NCBI RefSeq assembly: GCF_020164955.1
Contig: NZ_JAIUHG010000001.1
Coordinates: 1 to 64,000 of the forward strand
DNA length: 64,000 bases
Direction: 5' to 3'
Source: Mesorhizobium sp. CA8
GTDB taxonomy: Bacteria > Pseudomonadota > Alphaproteobacteria > Rhizobiales > Rhizobiaceae
Numbering within the stretch: the stretch's first letter is position 1; every line of letters begins with the position of its first letter. The notes under the pieces are model-generated. The model had not been told where the DNA came from and did not search any database. It saw only the letters and a list, made by a program, of their open reading frames with translations. A program made the translations under genes and the position numbers. Below are positions 1 to 9,693 of the stretch, piece by piece.

Positions 1-321
1 AAGCGATTCGTGTGTCATCTCCAGCGTAGAATCACAACCGATTCCGCGCCGCAATACCTATCTTAGCGCCTATGCCCCTTGAGGGGAGATGGCCGCGAAG
101 CGGCCAGAGGGGGGCGTCTCACACAGATCGCCGACGCAGTCTTGTCGCACAACGCGCTGGCGCTCCACGCGTTTAGCACCCCCTCTGTCGCCTTCGGCGA
201 CATCTCCCCCTCAAGGGACCCTCAAGGGGGGAGACGCCCAATCATTTGGACTATCGTCACGATTGCTGCACTATGATGGTGCATAAGCATCCATGAACCA
301 TCGGCAGGGAGAAACACCGGA
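1..321. other. Intergenic region upstream of the AI-2E transporter gene
   Basis: No gene is supported here. The middle is filled by a RIME-like palindromic repeat (listed separately). The last 80 bases should hold the promoter of the next gene, and AGGGAGA just before the TTG at 322 is a plausible ribosome binding site. The first 70 bases show nothing I recognise; they could be the upstream region of a gene outside the window. Confidence 0.5.
75..239. repeat. RIME-like intergenic palindromic repeat
   Basis: Two GC-rich hairpins face each other. The left one reads CCCTTGAGGGGAGATGGCC then CGAAGCGGCCAGAGGGGG. The right one is its partner (CCCCCTCTGTCGCCTTCGGCGA, then CATCTCCCCCTCAAGGG). This is the arrangement of the Rhizobium intergenic mosaic elements. 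Related copies occur near 15.9 kb, near 18.7 kb and inside the E2 gene near 51.3 kb. Confidence 0.75.
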
Positions 322-1521
322 TTGAAGCGGGCTGAAATCCAGAAGCCGGGGCAGCGCCTGTTCGGCCTGTCGACGCCGCTGAGGGCAGCCGTCATCCCGC
401 CGCTGTCGGCGGCGCGCTGGCTCCTGGTGCTGATCGTCGCTGCCGGCGTCTATTTCTTCCACGGCTTCCTGTTCCCGGTGCTGGCGGCGCTCGTCATCGC
501 TTTTGCCAGCTGGCCGCTCTACCGCCGGCTGCTCGTTGGCGTCGGCGGCAACCGCACGGTCGGCGCGACCTTGGCGATCCTTTTCATCCTCACCTTCCTG
601 GTGGTGCCGATCGCGCTTGCCGGCACCTATGCCATCAATGAGCTGCGCGAGTGGGTCACCTGGGCGATCGAGACCAATCGCCACGGTGCGGTGACACCGG
701 GTTGGATCGCCGCCATACCGGTGGTCGGCCAGTGGCTGAACGAGCAGTGGACGGTCTATCTCGGCCACCCCGGCGGCATCGGCGAGTTGATCCAGCTGAT
801 CAGCGGCTCCAACATCGGCAGCATCTATCGCGGCGCCCTGGCCGCCGGCGGCAGCGCGTTCAGCCTAATGCTGACGCTTCTGTTCATGATGATCGCGCTG
901 TTCTTCGCCTATCGCGACGGCGAAGCTTTCGCGGCCCAGATCGATCGCCTCGGCGAACGCATCCTGCCGGCGCGCTGGGAGCGTATCTCGCGCGTCGTGC
1001 CGGCAACCATTTCCTCGACCGTGACGGGCATGACCATCATCGCCATCGGCGAGGGCCTGGTGCTCGGCATCGCCTATTGGCTGGCCGGCGTGCCTTCGCC
1101 AGTGACGCTCGGCGCGCTCACCGGCATCATGGCGCTGATCCCCGGCGGTGCGCCGCTCTCCTTTACCCTGGTGTCGATCTACCTCGCCGCCAGCGGCAAG
1201 CTTTTCGCTGGCGCGGCGCTCTTCATCTGGGGCGCGGTCGAACTCTTCATCGTCGACAAGACCTTGCGGCCCAAGCTCGTCGGCGGCCCGATCAAGCTGC
1301 CGTTCCTGCCGACCTTTTTCGGCCTGATCGGCGGCGTCAAGACGATGGGTTTCCTCGGCTTGTTCATCGGCCCGGTGTTGATGGCGCTGCTCGTCGCCAT
1401 CTGGCGCGAATGGCTGCGCGAGGTCGAGATCATGGACGAGCTTCCGCCTGTCGCCGACGAGGCCGGCGGGCCGCCGCAGATCGAAGCGGCGGCCGAGTCG
1501 AGGAAAGTTCAGGCCGGGTGA
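322..1521 (+). CDS. AI-2E family transporter (PerM-like)
   Basis: Polytopic inner-membrane protein of 399 residues with the length and layout of the AI-2E/PerM exporter family: two N-terminal membrane helices, a soluble middle part, then several C-terminal helices containing a Gly/Pro-rich stretch (MALIPGGAPL). Family members export small molecules or ions; the name refers to autoinducer-2, but the substrate here cannot be read from sequence. The start is TTG, supported by AGGGAGA about 10 bases upstream. The 3' end overlaps the convergent EamA gene by 13 bases. Family assignment is firm, function is not. Confidence 0.85.
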   Translation: MKRAEIQKPGQRLFGLSTPLRAAVIPPLSAARWLLVLIVAAGVYFFHGFLFPVLAALVIAFASWPLYRRLLVGVGGNRTVGATLAILFILTFLVVPIALAGTYAINELREWVTWAIETNRHGAVTPGWIAAIPVVGQWLNEQWTVYLGHPGGIGELIQLISGSNIGSIYRGALAAGGSAFSLMLTLLFMMIALFFAYRDGEAFAAQIDRLGERILPARWERISRVVPATISSTVTGMTIIAIGEGLVLGIAYWLAGVPSPVTLGALTGIMALIPGGAPLSFTLVSIYLAASGKLFAGAALFIWGAVELFIVDKTLRPKLVGGPIKLPFLPTFFGLIGGVKTMGFLGLFIGPVLMALLVAIWREWLREVEIMDELPPVADEAGGPPQIEAAAESRKVQAG

Positions 1522-2405
1522 ACCACGGCAAGCGCAGCACGTCGCTTGCGGCCCTCATGCAATTGCCACAGTGAATGCGCGACCAGCGTTACGATCATGA
1601 TGCCGCCGCCGATCAGGCTGTTGCGTGACGGTGTCTCGGCGAAGATCATCCACACCCAGACCGGCGCCAGGATCGTTTCCAGCAGATAAAACATCGCGAC
1701 TTCCGCGCCCGAGATATATTTCGGTCCGTTGGCGAGGCAGAAGAACGCGATCGGCATGACGACGCCGCCGTTCAGGATGATCCACCACGGCGCCGCCACA
1801 TGGAAGCCGGTCCTGGAAACCATGAACGCCGCCACCCCGAAAGGCAGGATTACCCCGATCAGCGCGGTAAAGCCCATGTCCTTGTCGCTGGCACGCGAGA
1901 TGGTGATGGCGCAGGCAATCAGGAAGGCGGAGCACAAAGCCATCAGGTCGCCGAACAAATACCCGGTGCCGACGGAATCTCCGACGATGATGGCGACGCC
2001 GACGATCATCAGCGCCATTGCGGCAAGGGTCAGCGGCCGCGGCCGCTCCTTCAGGAACAGCCACGACAGCAGCGCCGCGAAGACGGTGTTGAAGCCAAGG
2101 ATGAAGACCAGATCGGCTGTCGATGTATGGTAGACAGCTGTCATGAAGGCGACCGCGCCGAGCCCGTAGATCACGGCCACGATCAGCCCCGACCAGCCGG
2201 GTATGAGTTGCGGCGCATCCTTGCTGTATGAGCGCCAGACGGCCCACATGATCAGCGCCGCCGCCAAGGTGCAGCTGGTGCGCAGCAAAAGGATGGTCCA
2301 AGCTTCGCCGTCCGCGAGCCGGATCAGCGGGATATCGATACTCAGTACCAAGCCCCCGATGGCGGTGATCAGGAGGCCTTTCTGGTGATCGGTGTGGGAA
2401 GTCAT
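1509..2405 (-). CDS. EamA/DMT-family transporter
   Basis: Protein of about 298 residues with ten predicted membrane helices arranged as two EamA repeats, typical of the drug/metabolite transporter superfamily that exports amino acids, nucleosides or other metabolites. I chose the ATG at 2405 (protein begins MTSHTDHQ) because it is preceded by a GAGACGG-like site; a GTG at 2450 would add 15 residues without membrane character. The gene converges on the AI-2E transporter gene with a 13-base overlap, so the two may interfere transcriptionally. The substrate is unknown. Confidence 0.85.
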   Translation of the reverse strand: MTSHTDHQKGLLITAIGGLVLSIDIPLIRLADGEAWTILLLRTSCTLAAALIMWAVWRSYSKDAPQLIPGWSGLIVAVIYGLGAVAFMTAVYHTSTADLVFILGFNTVFAALLSWLFLKERPRPLTLAAMALMIVGVAIIVGDSVGTGYLFGDLMALCSAFLIACAITISRASDKDMGFTALIGVILPFGVAAFMVSRTGFHVAAPWWIILNGGVVMPIAFFCLANGPKYISGAEVAMFYLLETILAPVWVWMIFAETPSRNSLIGGGIMIVTLVAHSLWQLHEGRKRRAALAVVHPA

Positions 2406-2526
2406 AACCGTCTCGAAATAAAGCGGGAGCAAGCGCTGGCGCGTTTGCACGTCTCTCGCGCGAGGGCGTGCAAGACCAGCGTCTTCTCCCTTGAAACACT
2501 ATAAGGGCGGTTCGGGAAAACTTGTC

Positions 2527-3291
2527 TTAGCGACTGACCGCTTCGTGGTCGTAGCGTTCCCAGCCTTTCGGGCCGAGATGCTCCTGCGGCATGAAACGCA
2601 TCTTATAGTTCATCTTGCGCGAGCCGTTGACCCAGTAGCCGAGATAGACGTGGGGCAGGCCCATCGCCTTGGCGCGGGCGATGTGGTCGAGGATCATGAA
2701 AGTGCCGAGAGAGCGGTCCTCAAAGTCGGGATTGAAATAGGAATAAACCATCGACAAGCCATCGGCCATCTTGTCGGTGAGCGCGACAGCTATCAGTTCG
2801 CCATGGCCCTTGCCGGTGATGAACGTGTCGGGGCCGCGCCGCCGGTATTCGATGATCTTGGTGTCGACATGCGTGTCTTCCACCATCATCGCATAGTCGA
2901 GCACGGTCATGTCGGACATGCCGCCGCGGCGATGGCGGGCATCGAGATAGGCGCGGAAGAGCGAGTATTGCTCGGTCGAAGGCTGCGCGTCATGCATGGC
3001 GCCGACGAGGTCGGCATTGTGCTGGACGACGCGACGCATGTTGCGGCTGGGGCTGAATTCCTGTGCCAGGATGCGGACCGACACGCAGGCGCGGCACGAT
3101 TCACAGGCCGGGCGGTAAGCGATGTTCTGCGAGCGCCGGAAGCCGCCTTGCGTCAGCAGATCGTTCATCTCCGGCGCCTTGTCGCCAACAAGGTGCGTGA
3201 ACACCTTGCGCTCGAACTGTCCCTCCAGATAGGGGCACGGTGACGGCGCGGTCAGGAAGAACTGCGGCGACTGGGTCGGATGCTGCGTCAT
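2527..3291 (-). CDS. bpt: Aspartate/glutamate leucyltransferase (arginyl-tRNA-protein transferase family)
   Basis: Cytosolic enzyme of the bacterial N-end rule pathway that transfers leucine from Leu-tRNA to N-terminal Asp or Glu of proteins, marking them for ClpS/ClpAP degradation. The 254 residues match the family length. The N-terminal ATE domain carries the Cys-rich motif [12 protein letters not shown] (residues 59-70), and the C-terminal half has the GNAT-like segment with the family motif [13 protein letters not shown]. The ATG at 3291 begins the conserved N-terminus. The leucyl rather than arginyl specificity is inferred from the Bpt subgroup, since bacterial members of this length are Bpt. 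Confidence 0.9.
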   Translation of the reverse strand: MTQHPTQSPQFFLTAPSPCPYLEGQFERKVFTHLVGDKAPEMNDLLTQGGFRRSQNIAYRPACESCRACVSVRILAQEFSPSRNMRRVVQHNADLVGAMHDAQPSTEQYSLFRAYLDARHRRGGMSDMTVLDYAMMVEDTHVDTKIIEYRRRGPDTFITGKGHGELIAVALTDKMADGLSMVYSYFNPDFEDRSLGTFMILDHIARAKAMGLPHVYLGYWVNGSRKMNYKMRFMPQEHLGPKGWERYDHEAVSR

Positions 3292-3439
3292 CTAATCTTG
3301 GAAACGCTCCTGCGAATCGCCCTACCTTTGGCCCGGCCGACGAAAAATTCAACAGGATTGTGCTGACGCGACGGCCTCGACCTGTTCATATTTACGCGCA
3401 GGCGGCGCGGCGGTTCGATGAACGCGGCCCTGGACACCG

Positions 3440-3910
3440 TCAGATATCGGTGCGGGTGACCACGGTGCCGAGCAGCAAATCGTGCAGCGTGCGCTTGCGG
3501 TCGGAGAACAGCGTGACCAGGAGCACCAGCGGCGTCAGGATGACGTTGCCGGCCCAGAACAGCACCGAGTGAACCACGGCCGTCATGCCGTCGATGCGGC
3601 TGCCGTCGAGTTTCTCCAGGCGGATGCCCATGATCTTCATGCCGGTCGTCGCCTGGTCGCGGCTGCCCAGCGTGTTCCAGATGTAGAGGATGGCGACCAT
3701 CGGCACCAGCACCGAAAACAGCGCCCAGCCGAGGCCGAAGGTCAACAGCCCGAGAATGGCGACCAGGATGGCGAAGGGAATGGTCAGCAGCGCGACGAAG
3801 AAATAGTCGAGCAGAAAGGCAAAGATGCGCCTTGTCCGCACCCCGCGATAGGCGCGGGTGTCCTCGAACCTCGTCGTGATGATCTCTCCGTCCAATACGC
3901 GTGCGTTCAT
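3440..3910 (-). CDS. RDD family membrane protein
   Basis: Small inner-membrane protein of 156 residues with an RDD domain: an Arg-rich start (RGVRTRRIFAFLLDYFF), paired hydrophobic helices, the conserved segment LGSRDQATTGMKIMGIRL, and a final helix followed by KRTLHDLLLGTVV. RDD proteins are of largely unknown function; some act in ion exchange. I use the ATG at 3910 because GAGGAAC sits about 7 bases upstream; the GTG at 3931 has no such site. It follows bpt in the same direction after a 150-base gap farther along the minus strand order, so it may be separately transcribed. Confidence 0.85.
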   Translation of the reverse strand: MNARVLDGEIITTRFEDTRAYRGVRTRRIFAFLLDYFFVALLTIPFAILVAILGLLTFGLGWALFSVLVPMVAILYIWNTLGSRDQATTGMKIMGIRLEKLDGSRIDGMTAVVHSVLFWAGNVILTPLVLLVTLFSDRKRTLHDLLLGTVVTRTDI

Positions 3911-4012
3911 GTCGTTCCTCGATCGCGGCACTCGTATGTGCCTTCCGCCTTCTCAGATGGTGAGAATGGCCCGGAATTCAAGGAACATGCCGGCCAACGA
4001 ACGGGCGCGATG

Positions 4013-4768
4013 TCAGAAGATGCCGGGGCAGAGCCTGTAGCGGACTCGCCCGAGATAGTCGCGATACTCTTCGGTCAGCGCCAGAATGCGCTCCTCCCGC
4101 AGGATGCGATGGATCTGGAACAGGGTGATGATCGCATAGACGGTGAAATTGTAGAGCGAGAAGCTCGAAAGCAGGAAAAGGATGTGCCCCGCCAGATAGC
4201 CGGCATAGATCGGGTGCCGCACGAAGCGGTAGGCGCCGCCGGTGACGACGCCGCGATTGGCCGGCAGGATAGCGAAGGACCGCCCGAGCGACATCTTGCC
4301 CCAGATCACCAGCCACAGCGCCAGGAATTGCAGCGGCGCCGCGATATAGAGCGGGATGATGGCGATGCCGTCCTGGAGCGATACGAAACCCGAGCCGAAA
4401 CCGGCCGTCAGCGAGATGAACACCGTGAAAGGGCTCCAGTCGCGGACAATCGGTCGGCGCGCCAGCAGCAGCCAGGTAAAGGTCAGCACGTCGGAGATCA
4501 TGAGCAGGAGGATGTTCAGCCGGCCCGGATCGATGACCATATGGTACGCGCCGCGATAGACGAAGACCGCGGCGACGGCCAGCGCGATGAAACGGAACAG
4601 GCCCTCGCGCAGATCGGTGAGGGTCTCGCTGCTTCGCAGCCCGGACCAAAACCCCGTTTCTGTCCTGACAAGGGACTCACTTTTGTAAATCGCCAACTCT
4701 GTTACCCCAAGTGATCCCTCGCTGGCACCATTGCACGTAAGCCTTGCTGTCCAGTTAAGGTTTCGCAT
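4013..4768 (-). CDS. Methyltransferase of the isoprenylcysteine/phospholipid methyltransferase type
   Basis: Polytopic membrane protein with the PEMT/ICMT C-terminal signature: GAYRFVRHPIYAGYL followed by a hydrophobic stretch and the acidic segment REERILALTEEYRDYLGRVRYRL. Such enzymes methylate lipids, isoprenoids or protein C-termini using SAM; the acceptor here is unknown. The start is uncertain. I give the ATG at 4768; a TTG at 4696 preceded by GGGG would remove a 24-residue non-membrane leader and may be the true start. An extension to 4873 would run into the divergent sthA start and is unlikely. Confidence 0.75.
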   Translation of the reverse strand: MRNLNWTARLTCNGASEGSLGVTELAIYKSESLVRTETGFWSGLRSSETLTDLREGLFRFIALAVAAVFVYRGAYHMVIDPGRLNILLLMISDVLTFTWLLLARRPIVRDWSPFTVFISLTAGFGSGFVSLQDGIAIIPLYIAAPLQFLALWLVIWGKMSLGRSFAILPANRGVVTGGAYRFVRHPIYAGYLAGHILFLLSSFSLYNFTVYAIITLFQIHRILREERILALTEEYRDYLGRVRYRLCPGIF

Positions 4769-4871
4769 GCATTCGGTTGCATTGCGGATTCGTCCGTCGG
4801 GGAATGGTGTTGGCTGTTGAACATGACATTCTTCCCGGTCTAGCTTGCTGCGGCGCACAAAGGGACGGTTC

Positions 4872-6258
4872 ATGGACTACGACATGCTGGTCATTGGCAG
4901 CGGCCCTTCGGGCCGCCGCGCCGCGGTGCAATCGGCCAAGCTCGGCAAGTCGGTGCTGGTGGTCGACAGGGGCCGGCGCCTGGGCGGCGTCTCCGTGCAT
5001 ACCGGCACCATCCCGTCGAAGACGCTGCGCGAGACGGTGCTCAACCTCTCGGGCTGGCGCGAACGCGGCTTCTACGGGCGCGGCTACCGGGTCAAGCAGG
5101 ACATTTCGATCTCGGATCTGGTCGACCGGTTGCACAAGACGCTCGACCATGAGGTCGAGGTGCTGCAGCATCAGTTCATGCGCAACACGGTGAAGAGCGC
5201 GCGCGCCGCAGTGAAGTTCCTTACGCCGAACAAGGCCAGCCTGACCGCCGAGAATGGCGACTACAGCGAGGTCGGCTTCGCCAATGCGCTGATCGCCGTC
5301 GGCACCAGGCCGCACCGGCCGGCCGACGTGCCCTTCGACAGGAAGCGGGTCTTCGACAGCGACGAGATGCTGGAGCTCCATCATCTGCCGCGCACGCTGA
5401 CGGTGATCGGTGCCGGCGTCATCGGCGTCGAATACGCCACCATCTTTTCCGCGCTCGACGTCCCGGTGACACTGGTCGAGCCACGCAACACCATCCTCGA
5501 CTTCATCGATCGCGAGATCGTCGACGACTTCATCCATCAGATGCGCGACCGCGGCATGACCATCCGGCTGGGCAGCACGGTGAGGGAGGTCGCCTCGAAA
5601 CCCGACCACGCCGAGGTGACGCTGGCGGATGGCCGCACCATCCGATCCGAGATGGTGCTCTACGCCGCCGGCCGCACCGGCAACGTCGCCAGCCTCGGCC
5701 TCGACATGGTCGGCATCGAGGCCGACGCCCGCGGCCGCATCAAGGTCGACCCGCACACCTTTCAGACCAGCGTGCCGAACATCTACGCGTCCGGCGACGT
5801 CATTGGCTTCCCGAGCCTTGCCTCGACGTCGATGGAGCAGGGCCGGGTGGCGGCCTGCCATGCCTTCGGCGTCAAACTGCCGCCACCGCCTGAGAGCTTT
5901 CCGTACGGCATCTACGCCGTGCCGGAGATCTCGACGGTCGGTCTGTCGGAAGAGCAGGTGCGCGAAAGCGGCGCCGCCTATGAGGTCGGCCTTGCGCGTT
6001 TTCGCGAGACCTCGCGCGGTCACATCATGGGCGTCTCAAGCGGCTTCCTGAAGCTGTTGTTCTCGGTCGAGACGCGCCGCCTGCTCGGCGCCCATATCGT
6101 CGGCGAGGGCCACCGAACTCATCCATATCGGCCAGGCGGTGATCAATCTCGGCGGCACGGTCGACTTCTTCGTCAACAACACCTTCAACTACCCGACATT
6201 GGCCGAGGCTTACAAGATCGCCGGTCTGGACGCCTGGAACCGGATGGGGCAGGGGTGA
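4872..6258 (+). pseudogene. sthA: Soluble pyridine nucleotide transhydrogenase, frameshifted near the C-terminus
   Basis: FAD-dependent enzyme that exchanges hydride between NADPH and NAD+. The FAD site GSGPSGRRAA opens the protein, the usual disulfide cysteines are replaced as in SthA (GGVSVHTGTIPSKT), and the NAD domain (GAGVIGVEYA) and second FAD site (ASGDVIGFPSL) follow. After AHIVGEG at about 6110 the frame breaks: the next bases encode TELIHIGQAVINLGG, FVNNTFNYPTLAEAYKIAG and DAWNRMGQG-stop in the +1 frame. The expected Ala codon between Gly and Thr appears to have lost two bases. Read through in the first frame, the dimerisation domain would be replaced by unrelated residues. Either a sequencing or assembly error, or a real recent inactivation. 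Confidence 0.8.
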
Positions 6259-6386
6259 GGGCTTTCCCCTGGCGGCCGATCGAGCACTCGTTCCTCGACG
6301 CGTGCCCGGACGATGCTCCTGAACCCGTATTGCGAGCGGGGTCGACCTTTTTGATTGCCGCACCGAAGCCCGCCTGGCCGGCCAGA

Positions 6387-7052
6387 TCAGGCGGCCGCTA
6401 CGGGCGCTGCCAGCCATTGCCGCACGATCGCGGCGTCCGCATCGCCGAATTCATGGCCCGAGGAGACGATGCGCGCGTCGACCTCGGCGTGGCGCTCGCT
6501 GAACAGCGTCACCAATGCGGGCGCGAACGGGCCATAGGTCTGGTCGGCGGCGCCGGCGACGATCAAGACACGTGTTCCGCCGAGGTCGGTCATCGGCGGT
6601 TTGTCGAGCACCGGCATCGCCCGCAACAGCGCCGCTTGGCTGACCAGTCCGGGGTGGAGCAGCATCAGACTGGAGGCGACATTGGCGCCGTTGGAATAGC
6701 CGAGGAAAGTCGCGCGCTGCAGGTCGAGCCCCTGCACCTCCGCGACGTCCGTCACGAATTGGGCATAGGCTGATGTCTCGGCACGGATGGAGACCTGCTC
6801 GAAGCTGGTCGGCGTGATTCGCTCGAACCAGCGAAATCCTTCCTCTTGGCGGATGCGGCCGCGCGCTGCCACAATAACCGCGTGCGGCGCGATCTGCCTC
6901 GCGAGCGGTAGCATCGTCGTCTCGTCGACACCTGACCCATGCAGCACGAACAGGCACTCGCCGCTTGCGTTTGCCGGCCTCAGCAGACGGTAGGGGAAGG
7001 TGAGATCCCGGCGCAGGATGCTGTTTTCGTCGTTATATTCGGAAGCGCTCAT
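6387..7052 (-). CDS. Alpha/beta hydrolase (carboxylesterase/phospholipase type)
   Basis: Protein of 221 residues with the short alpha/beta-hydrolase fold. An oxyanion-hole segment FVLHGSG occurs near residue 37, the nucleophile elbow is GYSNGAN with Ser120, and the acid (GAADQTYGPF) and His (SSGHEFG) follow in the expected order. The family (PF02230-like) hydrolyses small carboxylic or phospholipid esters; the substrate is unknown. I use the ATG at 7052 (MSASEYND); longer in-frame starts would add an Arg-rich leader with no family similarity. It converges toward the broken sthA gene and is divergent from the OpgC-like gene. Confidence 0.8.
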   Translation of the reverse strand: MSASEYNDENSILRRDLTFPYRLLRPANASGECLFVLHGSGVDETTMLPLARQIAPHAVIVAARGRIRQEEGFRWFERITPTSFEQVSIRAETSAYAQFVTDVAEVQGLDLQRATFLGYSNGANVASSLMLLHPGLVSQAALLRAMPVLDKPPMTDLGGTRVLIVAGAADQTYGPFAPALVTLFSERHAEVDARIVSSGHEFGDADAAIVRQWLAAPVAAA

Positions 7053-7249
7053 ATCCACTTGATTCCATGAGAGATTTGTTGATTTGCCGGCTTCAAAACG
7101 GATTGTTTTCGCGCTCCGCGAAAGTTGATTGAACCGGGCGCATTTCAGTCCGTTTCTGCGGCGATACACTCCCACGGGAGGAATCGAAGCGGTGCGCCCC
7201 GGGGGTCGCATTGCTGGCTATGAACAACCAGCTTTGAGGCCTTTTGTCG

Positions 7250-8467
7250 ATGACCACCCCTGTTCCTAACGACCGCGATAAGCGGGTCGGAGAGCGCGAT
7301 ACGCGTATCAACGATCGTGACACACGTATCGACGTGCTGCGCGCGCTCGCGCTGCTCACCATTTTCATCGACCACGTTCCCGGCACGGTCTTCGAGGACT
7401 GGACCTACAAGAATTTCGGCTTCTCCGATGCGGCCGAAGCCTTCGTGCTGATCTCCGGCATCTCGGTGGCGCTGGCTTACGGCACGAAGTTCAAGCCGGG
7501 CGGCCGGTTGCTCGCGACGCTGAAGATGTGGCGGCGCGCCGGTGTGCTCTACATCTCCCACATCGTCATCACGATGGTGGTGATCGCGCTGTTTTGCGCC
7601 GCCGCGCTGTTCGTGCACCGGCCGGAAATGCTGACGATGATCAACATCGAGCCGTTGATGCGCAACACGCCGCAGGCGCTGGTCGGCATCGTCATGCTTG
7701 GCCACCAGCTCGGCTACAACAACATCCTGCCGGTCTATGCGGCGCTGCTTCTGGCGGCGCCTGCGTTCGTGCTGTTCGTCAGCTATCGGCCGATGCCGGC
7801 GCTGATCGTGTCCGGCCTGCTCTGGCTCGCCGCCGGCATTTGGCAGATCGCGCCACCGAACTATCCGGAGCCCGGCCTCTGGTTTCTCAACCCGCTGTCC
7901 TGGCAGTTCCTGTTCAACATCGGCCTTGCCGCCATGCTGCATGTGAAGCGCGGCGGGCGGATCCCGGTCAATCCGTGGCTGCTTGGCGCCGCCGGCATCT
8001 ATGTGGTCGGCGCGGCGATCTGGCTGCACAGTCCGCTCTGGGGTCAGATCACCTGGTTCAACCTGCCGGTGGTGATCGGCGGCTTCGACAAGACCTTCCT
8101 GTCACTGCCGCGGCTCTTGCACATTCTGTCGGTCAGCTATCTGATCGTGGCGCTGCCGACGGTTTCCAACCTGTTCCGAGTCCGGCCCGACAACCCCCTG
8201 GCGATCCTGGGCAAGCGCTCGCTGCCTGTGTTCGTCGCCGGCACGCTGCTGGCCATGGCGGCGCAGGTGCTGAAGCTGATCAATCCGGGAGGCCTGGCCT
8301 ACGATACGCTGCTGATCGCAGCCGGCATCGCCATGCAGCTCGCGCTCGCGCTCTATCTCGAATGGCTTGCCGGCCTCGGCCCGTCCCGCGCCAAGCGGGT
8401 ACGCGAGGAGCCCGGGCGTGCGCCGTTCGGCGCGCACCCAGTGCCGGTGAGGATAGGCGGTTACTGA
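7250..8467 (+). CDS. OpgC-domain membrane acyltransferase
   Basis: Inner-membrane protein of 405 residues with about ten helices and the OpgC hallmarks: RIDVLRALALLTIFIDHVPG at the first helix and GFSDAAEAFVLISGIS shortly after. OpgC proteins succinylate periplasmic glucans; the Rhizobiales relatives decorate cyclic glucans or other periplasmic polysaccharides, so that is the likely role. The ATG at 7250 is preceded by a GAG-rich site; a TTG at 7244 is possible. The cytoplasmic N-terminus contains a small tandem repeat (RDTRIN, RDTRID). The C-terminal 25 residues are Arg/Pro-rich and probably cytoplasmic. Confidence 0.85.
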   Translation: MTTPVPNDRDKRVGERDTRINDRDTRIDVLRALALLTIFIDHVPGTVFEDWTYKNFGFSDAAEAFVLISGISVALAYGTKFKPGGRLLATLKMWRRAGVLYISHIVITMVVIALFCAAALFVHRPEMLTMINIEPLMRNTPQALVGIVMLGHQLGYNNILPVYAALLLAAPAFVLFVSYRPMPALIVSGLLWLAAGIWQIAPPNYPEPGLWFLNPLSWQFLFNIGLAAMLHVKRGGRIPVNPWLLGAAGIYVVGAAIWLHSPLWGQITWFNLPVVIGGFDKTFLSLPRLLHILSVSYLIVALPTVSNLFRVRPDNPLAILGKRSLPVFVAGTLLAMAAQVLKLINPGGLAYDTLLIAAGIAMQLALALYLEWLAGLGPSRAKRVREEPGRAPFGAHPVPVRIGGY

Positions 8468-8522
8468 CGCGGCCCAGGTAAAGCGCCCCCGGTGGACTTC
8501 CGTGCAGATCGCCTGAGCGTGC

Positions 8523-9602
8523 TCAGGCTTTCGGAGCGGGACCGGTCGAGCCTCTGACGACGAATTCGACCCCCATCGTCTCGCGCCGCACGGCGCCGTC
8601 ATGATCGAGGATCATGCGCGCGGCGCGCCGGCCGATCTCGGTGATCGGCTGGGCGATCGTCGTCAGTGGCGGCGTGGACAGCGCGCCGTCCGGCACGCCG
8701 TCGAAACCGACAATGGAAACATCGCCGGGCACGGCCAAGCCCCTTGCTCTCAGCCAGTCGATGGCGATCAGGGCCATGCGGTCCGACATCGCCAGGATGG
8801 CGGTAGGCGGTTGGCCGCTGGCGAAGATCGCCTCGAGACCGGCCCTGGTGCTTTTTTCCTCGTTCTCCGTCTCATAGACCGGGATTTTCGCCGTATCGAT
8901 ACCGAAACCGGAAAGCTCCTCGAAATAGCCGGCAAGGCGATCGCGCGTGCCGGTATAAACGGCGCTGCGAACCACCTCCGGCGTCACGAAGCCGGTGCGA
9001 TTGTCGGCAAAGCCAAGCGACAGCACGGCAAAGCGGCGATGACCGAGCTCGGCGAGGTGGCGCGCCGCGAGCCGCGCGCCGGCGACATTGTCGACGCCGA
9101 TTGCCGACACGGTTTCGTCCTGGAAACCGAGTTCCAGCGCGACAAAGGGCAACCTGCGCTCGCGTGTCAGGTCGACAAGACGCGAGCCGCCTTCGATGCA
9201 GAACAGAATGAAACCGTCGACAAGCGCGCTCTGGACGTTCCAGGCGAGCTTTTCCTGATTGGCGGCAGACACCAGCGCGATGCCCGCGCCGGTGGCGTCA
9301 CAGGCTTCGGAAATGCCGGCCATCATCACGCGGGCGAAGGGATCGTCGAAGAAGTAGGAGAGGGGCTCGGTGGTGGCGACGCCGATGGCGTTGACCTTGC
9401 CCGCGCGCAGCAGCCGGCCTTTCGGGTCCGGGCCGGCATAGCCCATCTGCTCCGCGACCGCCTTGACCCGCTCGCGCACTTCGGCGCGCACGATCTCGGG
9501 GCGGCTGAAAACGTTCGAGGCCGTACCATGCGACACGCCGGCGGCCTTGGCGATGTCGGCCAGCCTGATGGGTCTTGCCTGGCCTTCGAGGAGTGATGCC
9601 AT
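8523..9602 (-). CDS. LacI-family transcriptional regulator
   Basis: Regulator of 359 residues: an N-terminal LacI helix-turn-helix (IRLADIAKAAGVSHGTASNVF) followed by a hinge and a periplasmic-binding-protein-like effector domain, as in sugar-responsive repressors. The start at 9602 is supported by GGAGGAACGAG just upstream. Its promoter region, shared with the divergent small ORF at 9777, contains two copies of TTGGATCGATTCAA or its complement, and a third copy lies before the next small ORF. LacI-family operators are CG-centred palindromes of this kind, so autoregulation and control of the small ORFs are likely. The effector is unknown. Confidence 0.9.
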   Translation of the reverse strand: MASLLEGQARPIRLADIAKAAGVSHGTASNVFSRPEIVRAEVRERVKAVAEQMGYAGPDPKGRLLRAGKVNAIGVATTEPLSYFFDDPFARVMMAGISEACDATGAGIALVSAANQEKLAWNVQSALVDGFILFCIEGGSRLVDLTRERRLPFVALELGFQDETVSAIGVDNVAGARLAARHLAELGHRRFAVLSLGFADNRTGFVTPEVVRSAVYTGTRDRLAGYFEELSGFGIDTAKIPVYETENEEKSTRAGLEAIFASGQPPTAILAMSDRMALIAIDWLRARGLAVPGDVSIVGFDGVPDGALSTPPLTTIAQPITEIGRRAARMILDHDGAVRRETMGVEFVVRGSTGPAPKA

Positions 9603-9672
9603 CTCGTTCCTCCGAATCCGGTCACGGAAAGAACATGACCGCTGAATTGTTGCCGGTCATCTAACATTTTTG

Positions 9673-9686
9673 TTGGATCGATTCAA
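9673..9686. promoter_or_regulatory. Candidate LacI-family operator O1
   Basis: TTGGATCGATTCAA, a near-perfect 14-base palindrome centred on CG. It lies between the LacI regulator gene and the promoter of the first small ORF, 8 bases upstream of that promoter's -35 box. The same sequence recurs twice more within 290 bases. Confidence 0.75.
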
Positions 9687-9693
9687 ATTCCGC

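Noticed and set aside
4755..6023. A 422-codon minus-strand frame opposite sthA
   Set aside because: It is antisense to a recognisable flavoprotein; its composition is typical of GC shadow frames.
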